Assembly (NCBI GenBank): GCA_028023455.1 | Contig: JAQFVV010000030.1 | Location: 8,398,876 to 8,462,875 of the forward strand | DNA length: 64,000 bases | DNA from: Epiperipatus broadwayi | Lineage: Eukaryota > Onychophora > Udeonychophora > Euonychophora > Peripatidae | Direction: 5' to 3' | Shown here: one piece after another, positions 30,891-43,100 of the stretch | Position numbering within the stretch: position 1 is the first letter of the stretch | Layout of the letters: every line of letters begins with the position of its first letter | Notes under the pieces: generated by a model | Database searches by the model: none | What the model saw: the letters and a program-made list of their open reading frames with translations, nothing else | Told to the model about the DNA's origin: nothing | Made by a program: the position numbers and the translations under genes

Positions 30891-32266
30891 TAATTAAAGT
30901 ACATTAAAAAGGGCAAAAATTAATATTTGCAGAAGAGCTTTTTTGTATATGATTATTATTATTATTATATATATATTATTGCTATTATATAAAGATATTT
31001 TGTTATATTTTATCATTGATTTATTTAAATAAGTGTATTTCAATAATTTTTCAACTTGTTAATGTAACCTCTTTGTAATTATAATATAATAATAATTTAT
31101 TTATTTTGAAGTATAACTTAGTTTTATACATGTCATAGTTGAAAAATTAAACTTCTTAATTTAATTTTTTATTCAATTAAAACATCATAAATGAATGATA
31201 AAAGGAATTGAAAATGCCTAAGCTAGTATATTTAAAACTACAATGTATGAGTGTTAATTTAATTCTAATTATTAATTAGATAATATATTTCAATCTTTTG
31301 GAAGACTAAATGATTAATTATTTTAAATTAATAATTTTTAGAATAGTTATCTTGTTTCTGTATATGAGTGCGCATGTAATTAATAATTTAAAACTACTTC
31401 CTTGTTAAAATTGTAACATTTTAAAGTGATTTAATACTTTACAATTAAATAGTATTTTGAGAAAATTTTAAAGTAAGAAGAAAGTTTAATTAAATAATGT
31501 ATTTTTATTACTGTGATGCTTTTTACTTGATGTAATATTTAATTAGATCCATTTTTAGAATTTCAATGTAAGTAAAAATTGTGACTTCTCAACTTAATTA
31601 GATCGCAAATATTAATTATTGATACCCAGTTTTCTATCATATCTATATTTAACTATCATGTGACGTACATTATATAAGTCTTGACCGCTACATACACATC
31701 ATTTCTTTATATCACCAATTTTCTTCTGGGAGTTCAAGTAGTAATTTTTTATAACCCTTATTTCTTAGTTTCAGTAAAATTATGCATTGCTAGAATAGTT
31801 ATCTGTTCAGGTTTTAAAACCTAGCCTCTTTAACCTTCTGCAAGTTTTAGCATGAAAAATTCTGCAAACCAATGTGTACATATTTCAAGTGACATATTGT
31901 CCCATTGCTTTAAGATAACAGTAGATTTGTATTGATATTACTGCATTGGTAAAACTTTCATTAATTTCAATTTATTTATTTACTCTTATTTAAACTACAT
32001 TTTAAAAATAATTCTTTTATTAAATGTCAGACCTTTTATATTATATTTCAATAAGAAGAAATTTATATGTTTATTCTACAAAGACTTTTAAATGCTATAC
32101 ACTTTTTTTAAAAAAAAAATATTGAAAATTGCTATCATTTTTAAAGAGCATTCTCTTTTGGATTAATTAAATCTATTAAATTAGAACTGACAGCTAAAAT
32201 TGTAAGATTCTATAAATGATAAAGGAATCCATAAATATTAATTGTCAATATATGAATACTTATTTA
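30891..32266. other. Intron sequence, nothing recognised
   Basis: A+T-rich, with (ATT)n and (TA)n patches near 30952-30975. No recognised feature. Confidence 0.5.
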
Positions 32267-32317
32267 AAAGGTGATAAAGAAGATATTAGAAATTACAGAC
32301 CTATCAGCCTTTTATCA
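32267..32317 (+). repeat. Displaced RTE fragment fused to a T run
   Basis: About 50 nt here duplicate 32955-33005 of the same LINE with a single difference (RPIS against RPIR), then run into a T homopolymer. The piece sits immediately before the start of the LINE copy, out of order. Confidence 0.8.
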
Positions 32318-34205
32318 GTTTTTTTTTTTTTTTTAAAACTGCAACAAAGATAGCTGATAGAAAAAAGCAGCAATTGACCAATAAAATTTCTACTGAGACT
32401 AGAGAATTTATGAAGAAAAGAAGAAATATGAAGATATACAAAAATGATGCATTAAAAAGAATTGTATATCTCGAATTTTGTAAAATGGTGTGGAAAAGAA
32501 TTAAAAATGATATAAGAAAGTATAACTGTGAACTAGCAAGGAAAGCTGTAGAAGAAAATAAAAGTCTTAAGAATGTAAAACAACATTTTGGTATTGATAG
32601 GAAATTTATATCTGCAATAAGAAAAAAAGATGGAATTATTACTAAAAAGAGAGATGACATCATGAAATTGGTAGAAGATTTTTATCAAGAATTATATAGT
32701 AATAAAGAATAAGTACCTCCTATATCTATTACATCTTCCGAATTGCCCAGAATTTTAAATGAAGTGAGACATGCAATTAAATGTATGAAGAAAGGAAAGG
32801 CTCCAGGTAATGATGGAATTATAATTGATATATTAAAAGAAGCAGGTGAAGAAAGAGAAATTTTTTTAGCAAAGTTATATACCAAATGTCTAAATGATAA
32901 TGATGTACCGGATGATTGGAAGAATGCAGTAATAATATTAATATTTAAAAAAAGGTGATAAAGAAGATATTAGAAATTACAGACCTATCCGCCTTTTATC
33001 AGTTTTAGATAAAATTTTTACCAAGATAATTACAACTCGTCTACAGAGAACATTGGATTTTCACCAACCAAGAGAACAAGCTGGATTTAAAAGTGGTTTT
33101 AGTACAGTAGATCATATTCAAGTATTGAGAGAAGTTATAGAAAGGACAAATGAATATGAGTTGTCATTATGTTTTGGATTTGTAGATTATGAAAAGGCAT
33201 TTGATTCTATAAACATTTCTTCAGTGATTAAAGCATTGGATCATCAAGGTATAGACCCAGGATATTGTCATATTTTAAAGAATATTTATAAAAATGCAAC
33301 AGCAACAATTAGATTACATAATGAGACTGGGAAAGTCAACATTGAGAAAGGTGTAAGACAAGGTGACTCCATATCTCCCAAAACTTTTTACAGTAGTGCT
33401 GCATGAAGTATTTTGTGGATTAAAATGGGAAACTAAAGGAGTGAAAGTAAATGGAGATTATTTAAGTCATTTAGATTTCACAGATGATGTAGTTGTTTTT
33501 GCAAATATGCTTCAGAGCTGCAGGATATGTTGCAGGAATTATCAGATGAAAGTAGGAAAGTAGGACTAAAGATAAATGTTAAAAAGATTAAAGTAATGTT
33601 TAATCGATTTGCTCAAAATATGAAAATAAAGATTGATTATGATGAATTAGAAGAAGTTAACAGTTACAAATACCTTGGTCAGATTATTAATATAGATGGA
33701 AGCATAATGGAGGAAATTAATCATAGAATTAAACTTGGTTGGAGTGCTTTTGGTAGGAATAACTTGATACTAAAAGGAAATATGCCTATGTGTTTGAAAA
33801 GGCAGGTTTTTAACAAATGTGTTTTACCAGTTCTTACTTATGGATCTGAGACTTGGACACTTAATAGAAGAGCAATACAGAGACTTCAGACCACTCAAAG
33901 AAGTATGGAGAGATGTATGTTAGGAGTAACAAGAAGAGATCGAAAACACAATGTATGGGTAAGAGAACAAACAGGTGTTTACTGACCTCATTGAAAAAAT
34001 TAAAAGATTGAAGTGGAGTTGGGCTGGACATATTGCAAGAAGAGATGATAATAGATGGACAATTGAAATTTTAAACTGGATTCCAAGAGATTGTAAAAGA
34101 CCCAGAAAGAGACCACATGTGAGATGGAGGGATGAAATAAGAAAGTGTGTAGGGTCATCCTGCAGTGGATTGATAATGGTTGATAATGATGATTTAAAAG
34201 AATGA
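32318..34205 (+). pseudogene. RTE-type LINE, best-preserved copy (reverse transcriptase and C-terminus)
   Basis: Non-LTR retrotransposon ORF2, missing the N-terminal endonuclease. Blocks in order: an upstream helical region with TRKYNCELARKA-like sequence near 32520, GKAPGNDGI (about 32797), IRNYRPIRLLSVLDK (about 32970), EQAGFKSGFSTVDHIQ, VDYEKAFDSI with the palm Asp (about 33182), GVRQGDSIS (about 33352), and the catalytic box. The box reads LDFTDDV in place of the usual ADD (about 33470). Then come KSYKYLGQIIN-like, YGSETWTLNRR (about 33840), and WSWAGHIARRDDNRWT (about 34018) with a final DEIRK block. There is one stop at 32710 and frame changes near 33385, 33525 and 33975, so it is not functional. 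The wording is typical of RTE-like elements of arthropods and other invertebrates. Confidence 0.88.
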
Positions 34206-34469
34206 ATTATATGTCTACGTATTTAAATATCCTATTTTAAAATTATTTTTGCAGTCACATTACCTTACAAGTAATGAAATGTTTCATCATTTAGGAAAAT
34301 TGGATACATGCTACATTTTAATTATTTTAAGACTGTCTGCATTTGAACATTAAGAGAGTATTTGCTTAATCTTAGAATAATAAATAAAATTGCTATGCTC
34401 GAATAAACTTTGTGTTAATGGGTATTTTATCTATTTTAAAAAAGAAAATATATTTACTACATTCAATAC

Positions 34470-34738
34470 TTATTTAAATCTGAAAACAATAAATTCTTAC
34501 AACAGTCATATAAATATCAAATTTTTTTATATACATAAAAAACCTTTATCAGCACCTGATTTGGTGCCCTTTTCAAATGTTAATACTCTATCATGTTAAC
34601 GAACTATTACAGACATAAAACCATCTAGTTGTATTTTATACTGGACTATTTAACTTTTTTAATATAAAAATACAACTAGAACACCATCATCACAAACCTT
34701 CAGGAAAATCATCTAGTGTTCAATAATGAAATTAAAAC
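34470..34738 (-). repeat. Left arm of an interrupted inverted repeat
   Basis: Reverse complement of 39901-40100, including TTTCATTATTGAACACTAGA and GAAAAGGGCACCAAATCA. This arm carries an extra stretch of about 90 bp that partly duplicates the CAACTAGATGGTTTTATG region. The two arms are about equally spaced from LTR-like copy A1, each 140 nt away. Confidence 0.7.
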
Positions 34739-34879
34739 AACCAATACCAATATAAATCATTAAAATAAATCAAAACCTACATATAAATCCAGTAAACACA
34801 AAATAATTGACTATATCATAACAATATAATAAATAAAATAAATTACATGCATTTTTTTATTTTTTATAATTATATATAT

Positions 34880-37800
34880 TGTAACGATATATAAATATGC
34901 CGTTACATTAATTTAAAATAAAAACTTTAAGTTCGCAAATAAAAATAAATTTATTAAAAACTAAAAGCTAAAAAAAAAATTAAAGAGTTGTTCAATATAT
35001 ATATACATTCGCACAGGTGCAAAACTTTAAAAATTATTTATTTTTTAAATAAAAAAAAAAAAGGTATTTGAACATACTTTTTTAGAAAATCGTATAAGAA
35101 AAAGATAAAATATTTTTGTAAATGGAAATGATTTGTTTTATAAATTAATTGAAAAGCAAACTAGCCCTTGGGCTCTTATATAATTAAAAAGTCAGAGGAA
35201 AGACATAGATAAGAGAATAAAAAGAATTAGCTTGACCAATGGAAGCACCAAGCCTCAGCTCAGACCCTAATGGAAATAATGGATTAGTGACGTTTTGTTC
35301 GTTGAATCCAGAGGATAATTATAAAAGGAAAAAAATTTGAAATTAAGGACAGTGCCAGACAGTTCCAGCTTGATTGTTTTTGAGGTGTGATAGGACGCAC
35401 ATGTCACACTCTTTCTCTCTCTATTTTAAAAAATGAAATGACTGTGATACCGGAATGGAACCAGCTAAAGCCATCTCCAGAACATCAGACTGGTCTTCCA
35501 ATGGGGACATCGTGGGAATTGGCACCAAGAACTGTGACTCTTCTACTGTAAGCTATTGAACTGAACAATTTTAAAATTTAAAAGTAATTAGGAACTTTCG
35601 TCAAGATTTGACAAGTTTAATAAACAAGCTAAATCTAATTTTTGTAAAATGAACTATAATCTGACTTTTCCAAATCAATTATTATTTAATTTTTTTTTTA
35701 CACTTAAGTTTGCTAAAAATCATTTCCATTTTTTTTAAATTTTTATTAATATTTATTGTAGAAATTATTAAATGCATTAAATTTAAGCTGGGCATAGACA
35801 CTTGCATAGATTCGTTCATGTTTAATTATGTTTTTGGTTTTCATATTTGTTTAAAATATATAGACATTCGGTAAATAATGATATCTTACGTTGAATATCT
35901 AAAATGTTTTTATTCGGATGTCTTTTTAGTTACTGGTGTCAATGCGGCATCTTATGATGAATGCCATTGGGTTTCTTGTGAATTCCCTCTGCAATTACAT
36001 CAATGACTTTATATTTTGATCATTTATGTTTATTTTGAAGTGTTTTTGAGCGTGTAATCTATGTAATTGATCTATGCTCAACATTAAAAAATAAACTTTT
36101 ATAAATCCAACAGTGCGAATTTATAAAAGTGTTAAATTTAAGTCGAGCATGAATGGCTATATAGATTTGTAAAGTTATATTAATTAATTAGGGGAGGTAA
36201 TCTTAGGTTATTTGTTTCGAAGTTAAATTAGGTCAATGGGTTGGATATATTGGTGTAATTAGTAGATGTAGTATGAAATCTGCTACGGGCAGGATCGATT
36301 TATATGCCGCATACCCCCTTGTTGCCTATGGAAGGGATAGTAAGACGAAACGCAGTCCCTTCCTATTGTAACAGTCAGAATCGTCTATCTCGCTAACACA
36401 CTGCAGAATTCAAACCCCAGATATGAAACTGAACATTCTAGGAGGGGTTGCCTTCTAGATATACTAAGTTCGAATCTAAAGTCCAAATTTCACAGCACCA
36501 TCTACGTGATAACGCATCTGATGCCACTACTAGTATAACGTTTGACTGGTGCCTGGCGGTAAGGGAGAAACAAAAGACTCTATACTAAAAGAAGCTTGGG
36601 TGGCTAATTAATGTCTATGGATTTACCAAAGAAATGCAGAAAATATATATATAGACCGAGACAGTGATAGGAATCAAATAAAATAAGATATCAAATTTAG
36701 TTTTAAATGATTTCACAAAATTTATTTATATAAAATATATAGATAACGCCATTGTCTGCTTATGAGACAGGGACGCGTATTAAATAATTGCTGGCATTAT
36801 ATTCCAATAAATGATAAAAGGGGTTTTAAAGCAAAGTGATATATTCTATTCCTCTGGCTAATAGCATTACGATAATGTGCTTGATGAGATAGGAACATGT
36901 GCAAGGTGCTTTGAGCAATTATACAAGTTTAAGAAAATATTTGAAATTAAGTGTTATAAAATATTTATTGATTTCGAGAATAGCACGGACAAAAGCTTAC
37001 TAAGCAACAAAGTGGGAATGTGATCAAAGCATTTATCTGAGAATAATAATAATAGAGTTGCATTGGGAGGTCAGTATTGCTGATAATGATTTTATTAAAG
37101 TTGGAGGGTGTGACATGTTTAAGTCACGGATGCTTTGTAAAATAAATATAAAATAAAACAATACTGAATATCCGGAATGATTACGGAGGGCATCTCGCCG
37201 CTAATCCGTAAAAAAGTATTTTGATGAACAGCCGAAACTTAGCGACTGGGTGACGATTGCGTTTAATTCCCAGGTGTGTCATTTGTGGACACACTCTGCC
37301 TGGAAACCGCAATAAGCGAAGAGAACGGACTTGGCCGTGTAAAGAATCCTTGGAAAATTAAAACAAAGTGGTCTCAACAACCAATTCATTTACCAGCAAT
37401 ACGAGACTAGTATATATAAAACATACTGAATGGGTTTTACTTGGATTAAGAGAAATACCCAATCAAATTCCCAGAAATTCATTTAAAAGAGTCCGCACAT
37501 TCTCGACGTCAATGATGAACTTTGTAATTAAAGTAGAACACGATAATTAAAATAGGAAAATGCATGCTTGCAGGTTTGAAAAGTAAGTATAGATTTATAT
37601 ACGCAATCATGCATTAGGGGACACATTTAATCATTGACCTCGCACATATTCTCATATTAGATTAAAATCAATAACATGTAGATTTTAAACTATGTGATTA
37701 TATTATATATTAAAGAAAAGAATCGCCCTCGAACGAGTGATTTGCAAGATAATAAAATTGGAAAATTATTTAGAAATTTAAAATATGCCTTCATAGCGGC

Positions 37801-39760
37801 GTCTTATTTTCACCAAAGGGAATAATTCACTCGGTCAAAGACGATTCTGACACATTATCATAATAAAATAACAGAAAGCTTAATCAATAGAAAATATTAA
37901 CCCAAGGATAGAGAGCAAAATGTTGAGTATATTTAAACATGTTAAAGAAATACATAATGAAATTATGTGAAATATAAGAAAACAAATTACAATAGCTATA
38001 GCATGTTAGTTATCACAAGAGCTCTTTGGGTTAATTTAGGATTACCTCTGGAAAAGCATTTTAGGTAGATTGATGGCCGGCAGGTTTTTATATAATTTAA
38101 CAGCAAAATCTGGAAATGTTCATATTTTTGGCAGCAGCAGCAGCAGCAGTTCCGGGTTCCTTGTGTGATAACTTCTGATGGTCTACGGCAACATATGACC
38201 ATTCCGGAGAGAAATAGCCTTCTTGCACTCTACTCAGTCATGTCAAGATTTACAAATTACTACAATAATTTTGGTTAGAAACATTAGACCTCAGAATGAT
38301 TTCTCTTAGAAACATTAGAATGGAGAACAAAAGAAAACCCTCCTTTTTATATTAGAAATTAACAATAGAACTGCCCTGGAGCGTTACAAAAATATATCGG
38401 ACTTATCAGCTGTAATTAAATCTATCCGAATGTCTAAAGGAATTCAACATTAATTTCTTTTGTTAATTTCCCTGTCGACATTCGAATTACAAACTAGATT
38501 TAATTAAAAATTACTTTTACTAATTAAAGAAAACCTTAAGTGGACATCTGCTGTTTTTAGATAAACTTATATAACATTAACTAATTAAACTATTGTCCCT
38601 CATTTATTTTAACAGAAATATTTGGAATGACTTTTATTAAATCAAACGAAAATTATTTTACTTTTACATTGCAATATTTGAATCTATTTACTAAATGAAT
38701 TTTATTTTAAATCAAAAATATATTACGACGGTAATATATATTTGTAAATAGATTCAAACAAAATAACTTTAACAATTTATAAATTTGATATGTTTTAAAA
38801 TGCATATCATAGTGTGTACGCAATTACGACTTATATAACCTACTTTTTAAATAAATCTAAATTATGTGAACATATACATAATCTATAATATTTTATTTAT
38901 TTGGGAATGAACTATACTTATATATAATACGAGCATTGTACTCGTGGTTTAAAATTAGGCGGGATTTTCGGTATATAAGCGTATTGCAGACACACTACGA
39001 TAGATTGGGGTTCAAACTAAGGTATGAGGGTAGGAAATAGGTGAGAAAAGGTGAAACGAAGATCTGCAAAGCAGACCCTACTGTTTCACTATAAAGTTTT
39101 TATTTTTATTGTTCTTCTTGCCGACAGATGTAGCATTCCTGTTTGGTTGAGAGTCAATATCTTCTCTAACCATACTGTTCAGATGTACATTCCTGACAGT
39201 ATAGTATTCAGCGCTGTCGTATTTTCATGCTACATTGAATACATCAATGTATCAGATGGATTAATGCCGGTTTGACTGCGAACTTTTGGCCAAAGGTTAA
39301 AAAAGGGACAGAATAATTTTCTTTTCAAATACAATCTATGTAGTTTATTCATACTCGACAATCTTAAAATAAATATAAAATTCATCTGTGTGGATGATTT
39401 AAAATTTTAAAATAATAATTAAAATTAAAAGTTAATATTAAAAAAAAAAAAAATGTTATTCCTCAAATTTAAAATGATTATATATGTGCATTAATAAATG
39501 TTGTTTGTGTGTTAATTACTGGCAGTGGCTTTTACTTTTTTATATTTAAGATATGAAATTAAACAAAGTTATATATTATTATCTCTGCGTCTCCACTGAG
39601 TTAGTGACTTGGGCTAATGGTCTAAATATAAAATAAAGTGGGATCTTAACAGCGCGTATCTGCCTACTCTATAAATTTTCTAGGTTCAATGCCTAGATGG
39701 CGCCCTTGTAGTGCATATGCGGTAAGACTGTTTATTCCACTATTCTTTCGGACCGTTATA
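34880..39760 (+). mobile_element. LTR-like repeat A, complete copy 1 (about 2,155 bp without its nested insert)
   Basis: Starts TGTAACGATATATAAATATG, ends ACCGTTATA, with ATAT target duplications at 34876-34879 and 39761-39764. TATAAAAGG at 35320-35328, about 440 nt in, looks like a Pol II core promoter, followed by CAGTTCCAGC. The T-arm-like hairpin CTAGGTTCAATGCCTAG at 39681-39697 is 5 bp stem and 7-nt loop, about 70 nt before the end. The copy is split at 36366 by element D (36367-39088). No long reading frame. A solo LTR is the simplest reading; a Ginger-like DNA transposon (TGTNR ends, 4-bp duplication) is an alternative. Confidence 0.78.
36367..39088 (+). mobile_element. LTR-like repeat D, 2,722 bp, nested inside repeat A
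   Basis: The insert begins TGTAACAGTC and ends CTGTTTCA, flanked by CTAT on both sides (36363-36366 and 39089-39092). Removing it plus one CTAT restores continuity with the uninterrupted repeat A at 58760, so the boundaries are firm. In plus orientation a GATAAAAGGGG box lies about 446 nt in, and GGGGTTCAAACTAAGG lies about 80 nt before the end, as in repeats A-C. A (CAG)6 run is near 38132-38149. No coding seen. Confidence 0.75.
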
Positions 39761-39900
39761 ATATGTCAATTTATATAATTTTTCCACTCATTTATAATTA
39801 ACCAGTTATTAACCAAATTTATAGAAATCTTGTAAATATTCATACAATTAGTTAAATTATTTTTAATAATGTTTCATATATTTGTCGTAATTTCATATTT

Positions 39901-40100
39901 GTTTTAATTTCATTATTGAACACTAGATGGTTTTATGTCTATAATAGTTTAACTTAATAGATTATTAAGATTTGAAAAGGGCACCAAATCAAGTGCAGAA
40001 AAAAAACTTTTAATGTATATAAAAAAAATTGATATTTATATAGCTGTTCTGATTATTTTCTGAAAGAATAGCATAAAAATATTTATTATTTTCCAATTTG
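39901..40100 (+). repeat. Right arm of an interrupted inverted repeat
   Basis: Inverted partner of 34470-34738. With repeat A removed the two arms would lie only about 280 bp apart, making a foldback-like element of roughly 750 bp that predates the insertion. Confidence 0.7.
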
Positions 40101-43100
40101 ATTATTTAAATCTGCATTTCGAGAATATTCATTAAACATGTATATTTGTTGTTTTAAAAAAAAAATCTATTTTATTGTCAAAAAAATATAAATATTACAT
40201 ATTGTCAACTCTTTGAACCTGCTCTGTATTTTACCACATATATGACTTATAAAAAAATGATTTTTGTGCTCTTATTAAAAATTTATTATAGTTACTCAAT
40301 AATCTACTTAAATATTTAGTTTAAGATTTATTTATATATATCTTATGTTCATTATTTTTCTATGTATTACGTTATATATGGTTTCAATATTCATCACATG
40401 TTAAGTTCTCAGAATATTATTAATTTTTAAATACTTTATAGAGTGTATTACGTGTGTACCTTTTTAGAGTTACTTAGAATGTGAATAAATGTATGGAAAA
40501 GTTCATGAAGCTGATGTATATTTCTATTATTGTTTTGCCAAATATTTATATGCTTAGCTATATTTTACTATTATTGCCATATTTTATCAGTTTTACATAT
40601 CATGTATTTGTTATTATTATAGGAGATGGTTGTGTTACCTCTATTTTATAAATTGTTTTATCATGCCAGTGAGTTTACTATGTCTTTAGTGATATCAAAC
40701 ATATAATGCTATATTTAGGCAACCCCCTCTATTTCTAGTTAATTATTATATTTTAAGTGTGCTTACAGCGCATTATACGTTTGTGGCAGCTAATTCATTG
40801 AAATTTTCTTTTCTTTTTAAAGTTGTGTGAAAACTATAAGCATGATGTCAATAGAAATCCCAGCATTCATTGCTGCTTAATTCCATCTTTAAAATGATGT
40901 ACGACACTTTGAAATCGGATAAAATTTGAATTTTATATTAATACTTTTATTAATAGGTGCATTTAATTTTTTTCTTTTCTGGTCAGTTTACTAGTTTACA
41001 CGAGGACGAGAAAGGCAGAAAATCTTGATCGGCCCTATTAGTTAATAAAATGGATTAAAAATACGCTGATGATTCACATTTCAAGGCCTTCAATGCAATA
41101 TAAACATAAACGCGGAATATCGGTTGTAAAAAATATTCAAGTTTAATTTTTTAATTATTTGAATATTTTAATTTTTTTTTTAATTATTTGATAAATGGTA
41201 TAATTTATTAATTTGTTTGCGTTTGTATTAATGTGTCTGTGTAACATATAAATTATATAATATTAAATCATTTATGCTCTTTATTACACAGTATATAAAT
41301 TTGTATTCAAATATAACAAAAGTGCTGTTTGTACAGTGTAATTTTGGGTCTCTGATCCAAGTTTGAGGCAACCTTATTTTATAGACATAATGATTCTCAA
41401 AAGGTTTAACACTTTATAAATGTATTTATATTTGTGTTTGCTTTGCATATTTGTGTTTGTATAACAAACAAGTAATGATTTACATATATAGAGCAGTGCA
41501 ATGTAAATTTTAAGACTGATTATCAGATGTACAGAAAGGTTGCAATTGATAAAGCAATCACAAAATTTACTTGGCATAGTACCATGTGAAAATATAAACA
41601 CTTAAAACCAATAAAGAAATTTCAAATGGTGTGTGTGTAGTGGTAACCACAATGGTTATGCATATACCACATGGAATTGTATGCAGGCAAAAAATCAAAT
41701 TCTGATTCTTGCCTATGCTTTGATACTCATGCTGTGGATTCTACAGCTAGCAAATGAGCTACATGCAAATAAATTATATCTATGTGATACAGTAAATATA
41801 ACAAGATAGCATCATTGGCGTGCATAAAGAATATAAACATCATTGATTTACACAAAAAATATAAAATGAGATGAAACTCATTTTATCAGTGATACAGACA
41901 GTAGCCTACAATTTCTAGTTTTAGATAGATAAGAAATCAATTGTTATGATGATTAATGCATATCTACCTTCTGAAAATGATTTGTTTTGTATCTTTTATT
42001 AGTATGAATCTTTGTCTTATAGACACCTTTGAGATTTGTTAACTTTTGGGGTACAAGATAAAAATAAAGAATTCTTATGCAACTAGTTTTGGAGATTCTG
42101 AAGCTATGGTTTACCTCAGGTAACAAGTATTATACATGGTTTGAAAGGTAATTTTGTGAGGAATACAAAGAAATTAGCAATGAAAATGTAATTTAAATGT
42201 AGTTAATGATAAATTAGAAATTGTGAACAAATAATAAAGTAATAATTATGTCAGATGTTGAAATTTCTTTTTTTTCTTATTTTTAAATGGATATCACTAT
42301 TTGTCTTAGCCTTATTGTTTTCCTTAGTTTTTCTAGTTTCTATCAATGTAAAGGTTTTTGCTCTAACATTATTAAAACTGAAGTTATTGTGAAAATTGTG
42401 TCTCAGGTCAGTTTTTTTTTAAAAATTCAATATGGCGCCTGGAGAATCAACAAGTTAAGATTAGAGACAAGGTCCTAGTTCTTTGTTGCCATCTAGAATA
42501 TGTGCTTATTGTAAATTTATGCCATCACCTTAGTTTTGCTTTGTTTTTCAATCCCTTAATGTGTATCTAGGTGATATATTTATTTAAAGTCATGTGTAAT
42601 GCCCAACCACATTTTTATCCTAGCTTTTGATATGTTTTAAAAGTGATGCCAACAATGCCTTCATACGCGCTCGTGATAAAATCAGTGATTTGGATGTGTA
42701 GACATTGTTAATATGCCCAGTTTGCATGTCCAGATGTTTTTAAACCTGATAAAATATTTTATCATTAAATTTATAATCGGTTATGTGAATATAAAAATTT
42801 ATACATCTTCAAAATTCATCATTATCCAAGGATGGCAAAAATTACTTTACTAAAAATTATTTAAATTATTTCTTATAGGAACTTATATAATCGTGAGTTT
42901 ATTAAATGTGACAACTTTAATGAATCCATAGGAAAGCATGTCAAGATTTTTTATTTACTTTTTATTATTAACTCAACTGTAATTTACAATTTTAATTTTC
43001 TTTTGGGAAATTTTATAGTTTATATTTTTTTATTAAAAATAATTTGATGTTTATTTTTCCATGTCCATTATTGTCAATAAATATTATTTTAATTATTAAT

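Noticed and set aside
32304-32663. 119-codon minus-strand open frame rich in Phe, Leu and Ser
   Set aside because: It is the complement of the Lys/Glu-rich LINE coding region on the plus strand.
39590-39700. A real tRNA gene in repeat A
   Set aside because: Only a T-arm-like hairpin and a loose box A are present; no acceptor or anticodon stem forms.
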